A stretch of 64,000 nucleotides of DNA from Moraxellaceae bacterium AER2_44_116. Lineage in GTDB: Bacteria; Pseudomonadota; Gammaproteobacteria; Pseudomonadales; Moraxellaceae. The position numbers and the translations under genes are program-made. Of this stretch, positions 17,458 to 24,843 are shown in pieces; position 1 is the stretch's first letter, and every line of letters begins with the position of its first letter. The stretch lies in NCBI GenBank assembly GCA_006546595.1, contig VIAD01000009.1:68769-132768 (forward strand), in the 5' to 3' direction. The notes below the pieces were generated by a model. It made no database searches, was not told the origin of the DNA, and saw only the letters and a program-made list of their open reading frames with translations.

Positions 17458-17472
17458 GACAATATAATTGTC
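17458..17472. promoter_or_regulatory. Dyad GACAAT-ATA-ATTGTC upstream of monooxygenase
   Basis: Perfect six-base arms lie around a three-base centre in the divergent gap between the monooxygenase and the unknown membrane protein. AGGACAA recurs 20 bases later (17478-17484). It may be an operator; the regulator is unknown. Confidence 0.35.
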
Positions 17473-17630
17473 ATTTAAGGACAACACATTGATAAGACGA
17501 TAAAAGTATAGATTACAATTCATCATGTTTGGCATACTCAAAAACAAAACGTGCTATGTTGATGGGTGGGCTTTTCCATTGATATGCATATCACATAAGA
17601 GCCGACACTCTTTTTCAACGCAGGTCAAAC

Positions 17631-18212
17631 ATGTCATTAAGTCGCGTTACAGGCGTTTATCGCCGAGAAGGCTCATGGAATTTAATAGAAATTAAACTTC
17701 ACGAACCTGCACAACTCTTTAATTCTTTTGACCCTTCCCCCTTTCACGAACGCGACTTAGATGCCGATGCCGCTGAATATTTAACCAATGCCTTTCGTGA
17801 ACTTCACGGACATAAACACATTAAATTAGTCATTTATTTAGCGCACACGACTCCAGAAACGATGACATCCATAAAGTCTTCTATTCGTAATTATTTTCGG
17901 TATCGTGAAATGGTCACCATGTTTAAGGTGCGGCAACGTTTACGGATTGGACGCTCAAGTTTATTGATTGGCTTAGTATTTTTATTCGTCTGTAACTTTA
18001 TTCGCTTGTGGCTACCAACCGAAGACATGGCCGCTCGAACCATTAACGAAGGTTTATTGATTATCGGCTGGGTCGCGATGTGGAAACCATTGGATATCTT
18101 GTTATATGAATGGTGGCCATTGATGGCCGACTCACGCTTGTATGGCAGACTGAGCGAGATATTGGTCGAAGTGAAAGAAGCTCATATCTCAAAAGAGGAT
18201 GATGCCGTATAA
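17631..18212 (+). CDS. Conserved-looking membrane protein of unknown function
   Basis: The 193-residue protein has an N-terminal soluble part of about 105 residues, two transmembrane helices (about 108-128 and 138-160) and a short C-terminal tail, with both ends probably cytoplasmic. The motif DPSPFHERDLDADAAEYL near residue 35 is compact and acidic and looks like a conserved core. The next segment (HIKLVIYLAHTTPE) resembles a strand-turn of an alpha/beta fold. I do not recognise a named domain. The gene is single, diverges from the monooxygenase and converges on tRNA-Pro. AGGTC lies about seven bases before the ATG. Confidence 0.8.
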   Translation: MSLSRVTGVYRREGSWNLIEIKLHEPAQLFNSFDPSPFHERDLDADAAEYLTNAFRELHGHKHIKLVIYLAHTTPETMTSIKSSIRNYFRYREMVTMFKVRQRLRIGRSSLLIGLVFLFVCNFIRLWLPTEDMAARTINEGLLIIGWVAMWKPLDILLYEWWPLMADSRLYGRLSEILVEVKEAHISKEDDAV

Positions 18213-18228
18213 ATAATTTCTTATCCAA

Positions 18229-18264
18229 TAAAAAAGGGCTAGACCGTTAAGTCTAACCCTTTGA
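18229..18264 (-). terminator. Terminator of tRNA-Pro, possibly bidirectional
   Basis: On the minus strand AAAGGGTTAGAC, a six-base loop and GTCTAGCCCTTTTTT form a strong stem with one G-U pair and a T-run. From the plus side the same stem is followed by a T-rich stretch and could also end the transcript of the unknown membrane protein. Confidence 0.85.
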
Positions 18265-18270
18265 TTATTT

Positions 18271-18347
<77 letters not shown>

Positions 18348-18406
18348 AACAGGCGGCTATCTTAACGAATTTCATCCATTTGTCCAGCAAATTTACGCAA
18401 AACTGC

Positions 18407-18832
18407 TCAACTTGCAGGCACATAAGCGGTTATAAACTCAGGAGGCATACGCTTAGGCTTACCTGTCACCATATCAACAGTCACAAAATAGGTACGACCT
18501 GTAAATACTGTTTTATGATCAGAGACACGAACGATTTGGTAATCACGAATGGTTGACAGTTTACCATCATTCGCACTGATCCACGTCCCCACCTGCAACT
18601 CATCACCGATATAAGTCGGAAACGCATAATTAAGTTCGTGTTTACGGACAACGCAACCACAATTTAATCGTTTATAAGCGTCGATGTCTAAACCTAAATG
18701 GTTCGAATGCGCCCAAGCAACTTTTTCCAACCACTGCAAATAAGCAATGTTATTCGTGTGGCCAAAGTCATCTTGATGTTGTGAACCAACCGTTAACGTA
18801 AGGGTATAAGGCTGATTAACTAACCACACCAA
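18407..18832 (-). CDS. Hotdog-fold acyl-CoA thioesterase (YbgC/FadM-like)
   Basis: The 141-residue protein is a single hotdog domain. The segment HQDDFGHTNNIAYLQWLE is the 4-hydroxybenzoyl-CoA thioesterase-type signature: an aspartate, then GH, then N followed by the long helix. The later beta-strands and TGRTYFVTVDMVTGKPKRMP match the YbgC/FadM group. It should hydrolyse an acyl-CoA thioester in the cytoplasm; chain preference is unknown. It begins three bases after the merR-like gene ends, so it is probably co-transcribed with the ihfA-merR end of the translation operon. It is followed on the same strand by tRNA-Pro. Confidence 0.88.
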   Translation of the reverse strand: MVWLVNQPYTLTLTVGSQHQDDFGHTNNIAYLQWLEKVAWAHSNHLGLDIDAYKRLNCGCVVRKHELNYAFPTYIGDELQVGTWISANDGKLSTIRDYQIVRVSDHKTVFTGRTYFVTVDMVTGKPKRMPPEFITAYVPAS

Positions 18833-18835
18833 GGC

Positions 18836-19297
18836 TTAAACCCGCTTGCCTAATAAAAAAACGATGGCTTCTAACTCGCGAATCATATTCTTAATAACGA
18901 TATTAAGCATATTTTGGCTTACTTGTGCTTGATACGCGAACAAAGCAATTGACTGACTCGGTACGCTTTCAACAATCGGAGCGCTTTCAATCTCTTCAGT
19001 AAACGCGGGTTTAATGAGTGCAGTTTCCGTTTCTGTTTGTAGCTGCAAACGCGCACCACTGATGGTGTAACCTTGCTCGTACAACAAACTACGAATACGT
19101 CGAATCATCAACACATCATCTTTTTGATAGTAACGACGATTACCCCGACGTTTGACAGGGCTTAATTGCGGAAACTCCTGCTCCCAATAACGTAGCACGT
19201 GCGGCTTAACGTTACACAGCTCCCCCACTTCACCAATAATAAAATAACGTTTATTGGGAATCGCAGGCAACAGTGCGTTATGACTGGGTTCTAGCAT
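18836..19297 (-). CDS. MerR-family transcriptional regulator (ihfA-linked type)
   Basis: The 153-residue protein has an N-terminal winged helix of the MerR kind: RYFIIGEVGELCNVKPHVLR followed by YWEQEFPQLSP, then the wing RRGNRRYYQKDDV. An effector-type tail of about 60 residues follows without metal-binding cysteines. The gene next to ihfA in many gammaproteobacteria encodes exactly this small MerR protein, whose targets are not established. Its start overlaps the end of ihfA by 20 bases and its end is three bases from the thioesterase start. Confidence 0.9.
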   Translation of the reverse strand: MLEPSHNALLPAIPNKRYFIIGEVGELCNVKPHVLRYWEQEFPQLSPVKRRGNRRYYQKDDVLMIRRIRSLLYEQGYTISGARLQLQTETETALIKPAFTEEIESAPIVESVPSQSIALFAYQAQVSQNMLNIVIKNMIRELEAIVFLLGKRV

Positions 19298-19580
19298 AGG
19301 TATCTACTTGTTGTCTAAGTTTTTGGCCAGCTTTAAACGTGACGACACGGCGTGCCGTAATTGGAATTTCTTCGCCCGTTTTAGGATTCCGACCGGGTCG
19401 TTGGCGTTTGTCGCGCAAATCGAAATTACCAAAACCCGACAGTTTGACGGGCTGGTTATGCTCCAAGGCCAAACGAATTTCCTCAAAGAAAATATCGACC
19501 AATTCTTTGGCTTCTCGTTTATTCAGACCAAGCTCATTAAAAAGATGCTCGACCATTTCGGCCTTGGTGAGTGCGCTCAT
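19278..19580 (-). CDS. ihfA: Integration host factor subunit alpha
   Basis: The 100-residue DNA-bending protein has the HU/IHF fold: N-terminal helices (LTKAEMVEHLFNELGLNKRE) and the beta-arm region (GRNPKTGEEIPITARRVV) with the intercalating proline and the F-KAGQ-L end. IHF-alpha pairs with IHF-beta and shapes promoters, recombination sites and origins. The start has a good ribosome site (AAGAGGTAGGC). It follows pheT by about 24 bases, as in E. coli, where ihfA is the last gene of the thrS-pheST operon. Confidence 0.97.
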   Translation of the reverse strand: MSALTKAEMVEHLFNELGLNKREAKELVDIFFEEIRLALEHNQPVKLSGFGNFDLRDKRQRPGRNPKTGEEIPITARRVVTFKAGQKLRQQVDTYARTQS

Positions 19581-19604
19581 GCCTACCTCTTGTTATTTAA
19601 CTAA

Positions 19605-21980
19605 CTATCTCAGAATTGCCTGATGTTGTTGCCCTAATGCTTCAACAATCGCTTGCAAACCTGCCTTTACTTCATCATCTTGCAATGTACGATCCTGATG
19701 TTGCCATTGCGTACCTATCGCTAAACTACGCTTACCCTCGGCAATACCTGCACCCTGATACACATCAAACAACCATACATTTTGTAACAATTCACTGCCT
19801 GCCGAACGTGCTGTTTTTAACACATCTGCACATTCAATAGAGGCATCTAACACCACAGCAATGTCACGACGTAAACTAGGAAAGCGTGATAATTCGCTGA
19901 ATTTCGGTAATTTAGCGTCTAATAACGGAGCTAATAACAGTTCAAAAACATAGACCGCACCTTGTACATCTAGGCTTTGCTGCACTTGAGGGTGCAATTT
20001 GCCAATGTAACCTAACACCTGCCCATCTGCATTCACTAAGGCTGCTGTTTGCCCCGTATGCAAGGCAGGATGCTGCGCTGTCTTGAATCTAACTGTATCA
20101 GATGTACCCGTAAGTGCAAGAATTGATTCAACATTTCCTTTAACATCAAAAAAGTCGATGGCTGCTGATTTGTTTGCCCAACCTTCAGCTAAAACATCTC
20201 CTGTCGCTACGCCAGCCAACATTACTTCTTGTTGTAATGAGCCGTCGGCTTGCGGAACAAAGCGACTACCCACTTCGAATAAACGTACCCGATTTTGTTG
20301 ACGATTTTGATTATAGGCAACCGCATTCAGTAGGCCTGCCCATAACGTTGTCCGCATGGTCGATAACTCACTCGACAAGGGATTCGCCAAACTCAATGTT
20401 GGTTGCTCAGGGGCAAGAATTTTTTGCAGTTTTGGATCAACAAAACTAAACGTAATGGCTTCTTGATAGCCCATACCCACCAATAGCTCTTTGATTTTTT
20501 GCTCAGAGACGGCTTCGGTTTGCGGTGCAAGTTCAAACGAAAAGTGTGGCTTTTGCGTAGGTAAATTATCGTAACCGTAAACACGCGCTAATTCTTCAAT
20601 CAAATCCGCTTCGATACTGATGTCAAAACGATAACTCGGTGCGCTCACTAGCCAACTGTCTGTTTGTGTTTCGAGTGTCATACCTAAACGCTGCAAAATA
20701 TCAACGATCTGCTCAGAAGGTAATGCAAAGCCCAATACTTGTGTAATTTTAGCTAAACGTAAAGTAATAGGCCGACGAACGGGCAATGCGTCAGCTAAAA
20801 CTGCCTCAACAATCGCGCCGACTTCACCGCCTGCGATTTCGACAATTAATTGTGTGGCTCTTTCAATCGCTTGGCGTTGTAAATTAAAGTCAACACCACG
20901 CTCAAAGCGATGCGATGAATCGGTATGCAAGCCATAACTACGGGCTTTCCCTGCCAATGCTAAGGGTTGAAAAAACGCACTTTCAAGCAAAATATCTGTT
21001 GTTTCCGTACTGACGGCGGAGTCTAAGCCCCCCATAATACCAGCTAAAGCTAAGGGCTTTTCATGATCCGCAATCAACAAACTACCCGTACGTAATTCAA
21101 TAGTTTGCTTATTTAACAAGGTCAAACTTTCGCCTGCCTGTGCTTCACGAACAACGATACCGCCCTGCACCTTGCTTAAATCAAAGGCATGCATCGGTTG
21201 ACCTAATTCCATCAACACGTAATTAGTGACATCAATCACTGCGCCTAAACTGCTCATACCTGAACGTGCTAATTTAGTGACTAACCATGCAGGCGAAGCC
21301 GCCTGTGGATTAATATTTTTAATGATCCGACCCAGATAACGTGGACAAGCACTTGATTGTAACTCAACCGAAATGACATCTTCATGAGTCACAGTAGCAT
21401 TAGAAACCGAAGGAAAATTCAATGCTAACTGATTGAATGTACTTACTTCTCTGGCCATGCCAAGCACACTTAAACAATCACCACGATTAGGTGTAATACC
21501 AAACTCAATCGTGTTATCGTCTAACTGTAAATAGTCACGAATCGATAAGCCTACAGGTGCATCTAACGGTAATTCTAACAAGCCGTCAGTGTCAGGGCTT
21601 AAGCCTAATTCTTGTGCCGCACACAACATGCCAAACGATTCCACACCACGCAATTTAGCACGCTTGATTTCTATGCCATTGGGTAATACTGCGCCCATCA
21701 TGGCGACAGGAATTTTAATCCCCACACGCGCATTGGCCGCACCGCAAACAATGGATAACGGCTCATGTTGGCCAGCATTGACTGTCGTTACACGTAAGCG
21801 ATCTGCTTGTGGATGTTGTTCAACAGCCACAATCTCACCAACAACAACCTGATTAAAGGGAGGGGCAATCGCTTGTAATGCGTCAACTTCTAAACCTGCC
21901 ATTGTTAACTGATGCGCCATTTGTTGCACCGTTAACGCAGGATTAACCCACTCACGTAACCATTGTTCACTAATTTGCAT
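19605..21980 (-). CDS. pheT: Phenylalanine-tRNA ligase subunit beta
   Basis: The 791-residue subunit is of full length for the bacterial enzyme. Domains in order: a tRNA-binding OB domain (VGEIVAVEQHPQADRLRV, about residues 47-64), the B3/B4 editing region (ITPNRGDCLSVLGMARE), the B5 helix-turn domain, the catalytic-like core (GYDNLPTQ onward) and a C-terminal ferredoxin-like anticodon-binding domain (FPSLRRDIAVVLD). It forms the alpha2-beta2 enzyme with PheS and supplies editing and tRNA binding. It is separated from pheS by an unknown gene and a terminator-like hairpin, whereas the two are adjacent in most bacteria. No damage is seen. Confidence 0.98.
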   Translation of the reverse strand: MQISEQWLREWVNPALTVQQMAHQLTMAGLEVDALQAIAPPFNQVVVGEIVAVEQHPQADRLRVTTVNAGQHEPLSIVCGAANARVGIKIPVAMMGAVLPNGIEIKRAKLRGVESFGMLCAAQELGLSPDTDGLLELPLDAPVGLSIRDYLQLDDNTIEFGITPNRGDCLSVLGMAREVSTFNQLALNFPSVSNATVTHEDVISVELQSSACPRYLGRIIKNINPQAASPAWLVTKLARSGMSSLGAVIDVTNYVLMELGQPMHAFDLSKVQGGIVVREAQAGESLTLLNKQTIELRTGSLLIADHEKPLALAGIMGGLDSAVSTETTDILLESAFFQPLALAGKARSYGLHTDSSHRFERGVDFNLQRQAIERATQLIVEIAGGEVGAIVEAVLADALPVRRPITLRLAKITQVLGFALPSEQIVDILQRLGMTLETQTDSWLVSAPSYRFDISIEADLIEELARVYGYDNLPTQKPHFSFELAPQTEAVSEQKIKELLVGMGYQEAITFSFVDPKLQKILAPEQPTLSLANPLSSELSTMRTTLWAGLLNAVAYNQNRQQNRVRLFEVGSRFVPQADGSLQQEVMLAGVATGDVLAEGWANKSAAIDFFDVKGNVESILALTGTSDTVRFKTAQHPALHTGQTAALVNADGQVLGYIGKLHPQVQQSLDVQGAVYVFELLLAPLLDAKLPKFSELSRFPSLRRDIAVVLDASIECADVLKTARSAGSELLQNVWLFDVYQGAGIAEGKRSLAIGTQWQHQDRTLQDDEVKAGLQAIVEALGQQHQAILR

Positions 21981-22008
21981 ATTCTTTATACCTTACAGAT
22001 TCGCAGTT

Positions 22009-22044
22009 AAAACCGCTCCCCCTACACAGGGTAAGAGCGGTTTT
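22009..22044 (-). terminator. Terminator-like hairpin between the unknown gene and pheT
   Basis: A perfect ten-base stem, AAAACCGCTC/GAGCGGTTTT, encloses an inner CCCT/AGGG pair. On the minus strand it ends in GGTTTTAACT. It lies 17 bases past the unknown gene's stop and 29 bases before the pheT start, inside an operon, so it may be a partial terminator or processing site. Confidence 0.65.
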
Positions 22045-22060
22045 ATTGACAACATATACG

Positions 22061-22486
22061 TCAAATATCGATTGCTAAATGCCAGCTAATTTCACGCTCA
22101 GACAAATGCAACAAGACTCGAGCCATTGCTTGTAAATCATCTAATACGGCTTCAGCATCCTCTAAAACATCAGGGTCTTTCTCAATGATCGCCATTAAAC
22201 CAGAAACCGTTTTTAAGCCTTCGGCCGCCGAAAACCACGTCACTTCGCTAGGGTCAAACTCTTCACCCTCTTCCAATAAGTCTTCCACTTCTTCGATATA
22301 TTCATCCCACTCACCTTCGGGAATACTAAAGAAGCTCATCAATGGCATCACATTCGCTTGCTCGGCCAAACGCTCTAATAAGTCTTCATCAACATCGGCA
22401 ATCGCTTTACCACTGACATCTAGAAAAACTTCATAATCTTCATCATCTTCGGACACATTCGCACAGATGTAATAAGCGATACTCAT
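22061..22486 (-). CDS. Acidic protein of unknown function inside pheS-pheT
   Basis: The 141-residue protein starts at the ATG at 22486, which has AGGAGA eight bases upstream; the frame is open 13 codons further but without a ribosome site. It is very acidic (runs such as SEDDEDYEVFLD and EVEDLLEEGEEFDPSEV), has no signal peptide or membrane segment and appears alpha-helical. I do not recognise a domain. The tandem pattern of helices with a C-terminal LLHLSEREISWHLAID suggests a compact regulatory or immunity-like fold, but that is impression only. It begins about 50 bases after pheS ends and is followed by a hairpin, then pheT. The good ribosome site and intact frame argue that it is a real gene. 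Confidence 0.8.
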   Translation of the reverse strand: MSIAYYICANVSEDDEDYEVFLDVSGKAIADVDEDLLERLAEQANVMPLMSFFSIPEGEWDEYIEEVEDLLEEGEEFDPSEVTWFSAAEGLKTVSGLMAIIEKDPDVLEDAEAVLDDLQAMARVLLHLSEREISWHLAIDI

Positions 22487-22537
22487 GCTGTTCTCCTTGG
22501 TGTATGGTTTGATCACTGAGGACAAAAAATTTTGACC

Positions 22538-23557
22538 CTAGGTGTTAAATTGTTGTAAAAAACGCAGGTCATTATCAAAGAATAACCGTAAGTCATTTAC
22601 GCCGTAACGCAACATAGCAAAGCGTTCTACGCCCATGCCAAACGCAAATCCACTGTATTTTTCGCTATCAATACCGCAGTTTTCTAATACTTGGGGATGA
22701 ACCATGCCACAACCCAAGACTTCCAACCAGCCTGTTTGTTTACAGACGCGACAACCTTTGCCGTCACAAATCACACACTGAATATCGACTTCTGCTGAAG
22801 GCTCAGTAAACGGAAAATACGAGGGGCGAAAACGAACATCTAAGTCTTTTTCAAAAAAGACGCGTAAGAAATTTTGAATGACGCTTTTTAACTGGGCAAA
22901 ACTGACATTCTCATCAATTAACAAACCTTCCACCTGATGAAACATTGGTGAATGGGTTAAATCGGAATCACAACGATACACTCGACCGGGGCAAACAATA
23001 CGGATCGGTGGCTTTTGTTGTTCCATTACCCGAATTTGTACTGGCGAGGTATGCGTCCGCAACAAACGATGGGCATCAAAATAAAAAGTATCGTGCATGG
23101 CTCGCGCAGGATGGTGCGAAGGAATATTTAACGCTTCAAAATTATGAAAGTCGTCTTCAACTTCGGGGCCACTGGCGACTTGAAAGCCTGCATGGGTAAA
23201 AAATTCAGTAATACGCGTCATCACACGGGTAACAGGATGCAACCCTGCGGCTAATTGACCACGGCCTGAGAGTGTGACATCAATACGTTCTGCTTCTAAT
23301 TGACGATTTAACGCCGCTGTCGCCAATAGTTGACGACGGGTATCTAAGGCTTGATTAATGGCATCACGCACTTGATTGAGTTTTGCGCCTTGCTCTTTAC
23401 GCGCCTCTGCGTCTAACTGCCCTAAACCTTTCGATAATTCGGTTAATTGGCTTTTTTTGCCTAAATATTGCACCCGCGCTTGTTCTAGTGCTTGCACATC
23501 GTCGGCGGCATTAATCATCGCTAAGGCATCGGTTACCAGCGCGGTTAAATCATTCAT
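22538..23557 (-). CDS. pheS: Phenylalanine-tRNA ligase subunit alpha
   Basis: The 339-residue catalytic subunit has an N-terminal coiled coil (residues 1-90) that grips tRNA, followed by the class II synthetase core: motif 2 region (RPSYFPFTEPSAEVD), the cysteine-bearing stretch CVICDGKGCRVCKQTGW seen in many proteobacterial PheS proteins, and motif 3 (GFAFGMGVERFAMLRYG). Its length is normal. It activates phenylalanine with ATP and charges tRNA-Phe together with PheT. It follows rplT after an 85-base gap holding a strong terminator-like hairpin. A Phe-rich leader peptide such as E. coli pheM is not visible in that gap. Confidence 0.98.
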   Translation of the reverse strand: MNDLTALVTDALAMINAADDVQALEQARVQYLGKKSQLTELSKGLGQLDAEARKEQGAKLNQVRDAINQALDTRRQLLATAALNRQLEAERIDVTLSGRGQLAAGLHPVTRVMTRITEFFTHAGFQVASGPEVEDDFHNFEALNIPSHHPARAMHDTFYFDAHRLLRTHTSPVQIRVMEQQKPPIRIVCPGRVYRCDSDLTHSPMFHQVEGLLIDENVSFAQLKSVIQNFLRVFFEKDLDVRFRPSYFPFTEPSAEVDIQCVICDGKGCRVCKQTGWLEVLGCGMVHPQVLENCGIDSEKYSGFAFGMGVERFAMLRYGVNDLRLFFDNDLRFLQQFNT

Positions 23558-23589
23558 TTGTGAGTGAGTCCTGTTAAATGTTTAGCCAT

Positions 23590-23629
23590 AAAAAAAGGGG
23601 AAGCGGCATTGAAGCCCCTCCCCCTTTTT
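23590..23629 (-). terminator. Terminator/attenuator between rplT and pheS
   Basis: On the minus strand AAAAAGGGGGAGGGGC, a short loop and GCCGCTTCCCC are followed by eight Ts, starting 13 bases past rplT. It either ends the infC-rpmI-rplT message or attenuates pheS, the position of the E. coli pheM attenuator. Confidence 0.75.
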
Positions 23630-23642
23630 CTAACACAATAGC

Positions 23643-23999
23643 TTAGGCGAGGCTAGCTTTAGCTTTTTCAGCTATCGCAGCAAACGCACCTGCATCATGA
23701 ACAGCAATGTCAGCCAATACACGGCGATCGATTTCGATGGCCGCTCTTTTTAGACCATTGATTAAACGGCTGTAAGACAGACCATTTAAACGAGCCGCTG
23801 CATTGATACGAGCAATCCACAAAGCGCGGAATTGACGTTTCTTTTGGCGACGGTCACGATAAGCATATTGACCAGCTTTGATAACAGCTTGGAATGCTAC
23901 ACGATACACGCGTGAACGTGCGCCGTAATAACCTTTAGCGCGATCAAGAATTTTCTTGTGACGGCGATGAGCCACCACACCACGTTTTACACGAGCCAT
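23643..23999 (-). CDS. rplT: 50S ribosomal protein L20
   Basis: The 118-residue protein is strongly basic at the N-terminus (MARVKRGVVAHRRHKKILDR) with the family core AYRDRRQKKRQFRALWIARI and the C-terminal RLINGLKRAAIEIDRR. L20 binds 23S rRNA early in 50S assembly and, in E. coli, represses its own rpmI-rplT message. It is 13 bases downstream of rpmI. A repressor RNA structure is expected in the infC-rpmI region but was not resolved here. Confidence 0.99.
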   Translation of the reverse strand: MARVKRGVVAHRRHKKILDRAKGYYGARSRVYRVAFQAVIKAGQYAYRDRRQKKRQFRALWIARINAAARLNGLSYSRLINGLKRAAIEIDRRVLADIAVHDAGAFAAIAEKAKASLA

Positions 24000-24012
24000 T
24001 AATCATCTCCCC

Positions 24013-24210
24013 TTAAGCGTTTGGCAACATACGTTGAACTGACGGAACGTCACAGGCCGCAACCATGGTACATCCACGCAATTGACGAATGCGCTTAGCA
24101 GACTTTTTGGTAAGAATGTGGCGTTTAAACGCTTGTTTACGCTTGAAGCCATTAGCAGTTTTTTTGAACCGCTTGGCTGCGCCGCGTACAGTCTTGATTT
24201 TAGCAGACAT
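24013..24210 (-). CDS. rpmI: 50S ribosomal protein L35
   Basis: The 65-residue basic protein has the family pattern KTVRGAAKRFKKTANGFKRK followed by HILTKKSAKRIRQLRG. Its size is typical. The position between infC and rplT is the conserved one. Confidence 0.99.
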   Translation of the reverse strand: MSAKIKTVRGAAKRFKKTANGFKRKQAFKRHILTKKSAKRIRQLRGCTMVAACDVPSVQRMLPNA

Positions 24211-24292
24211 ACGAACCTCGTTAAATTAAACCCTTTTAGCACAATTGACATAATTGGCCTGAGGGTAAGAAATAGTTAAGTCTCCTGACGGA

Positions 24293-24841
24293 CTATTTCT
24301 TTTTCTTCGGGCCGATGAGCATAGACATCATACGACCCTCCATTTTCGGATGTTGTTCCACAACTCCGAACTCACCTAAGTCAACTTCCATGCGTTGCAG
24401 CACTTTCATTCCTAACTCTTGGTGAGCTACTTCGCGTCCACGAAAACGCAAGGTAATTTTTGCTTTGTCGCCTTCTTCTAAGAAACGTACCAATGCCTTT
24501 AATTTGACTTGATAATCAGCTTCTTCAGTACCTGGGCGCAGCTTAATTTCTTTAATTTGCACTTGGTGTTGCTTTTTCTTAGCATCTTTCTGTTTTTGCT
24601 TTAGCTCAAACACATGTTTGCCGTAGTCCATAATGCGGCACACAGGCGGCTCGGCATTAGGAACAATTTCCACCAAATCCAATTGCACTGCTTCGGCCGC
24701 TGAAAGGGCTTCACGCAGTGTCACCACGCCTACTTGTTCGCCATCTTTATCGATAAGACGTACTTCACGGGCGCGGATGTCCCCATTAATCGCAGTGCGC
24801 TGTTTCGCGTCTTTAGACTGCGGTTTTTCTGGCTTAATAAT
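24293..24841 (-). CDS. infC: Translation initiation factor IF-3
   Basis: IF-3 binds the 30S subunit, keeps it apart from the 50S and checks the start codon. Both domains are intact: N-domain (INGDIRAREVRLIDKDGEQV) and C-domain after the lysine-rich linker (KEIKLRPGTEEADYQVKL, then FLEEGDKAKITLRFRGRE). I chose AUU at 24841 as start (182 residues). GGAG at 24853-24850 is eight bases before it but only two before the ATG at 24847, and AUU is the known, autoregulatory infC start in E. coli. The ATG overlapping the thrS stop (ATGA) remains possible and would add two residues. Confidence 0.95.
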   Translation of the reverse strand: MIKPEKPQSKDAKQRTAINGDIRAREVRLIDKDGEQVGVVTLREALSAAEAVQLDLVEIVPNAEPPVCRIMDYGKHVFELKQKQKDAKKKQHQVQIKEIKLRPGTEEADYQVKLKALVRFLEEGDKAKITLRFRGREVAHQELGMKVLQRMEVDLGEFGVVEQHPKMEGRMMSMLIGPKKKK

Positions 24842-24843
24842 TG

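Noticed and set aside
18836..19297. Metal-sensing MerR regulator
   Set aside because: No metal-binding cysteines are present in the effector tail; position and size fit the small ihfA-linked MerR protein.
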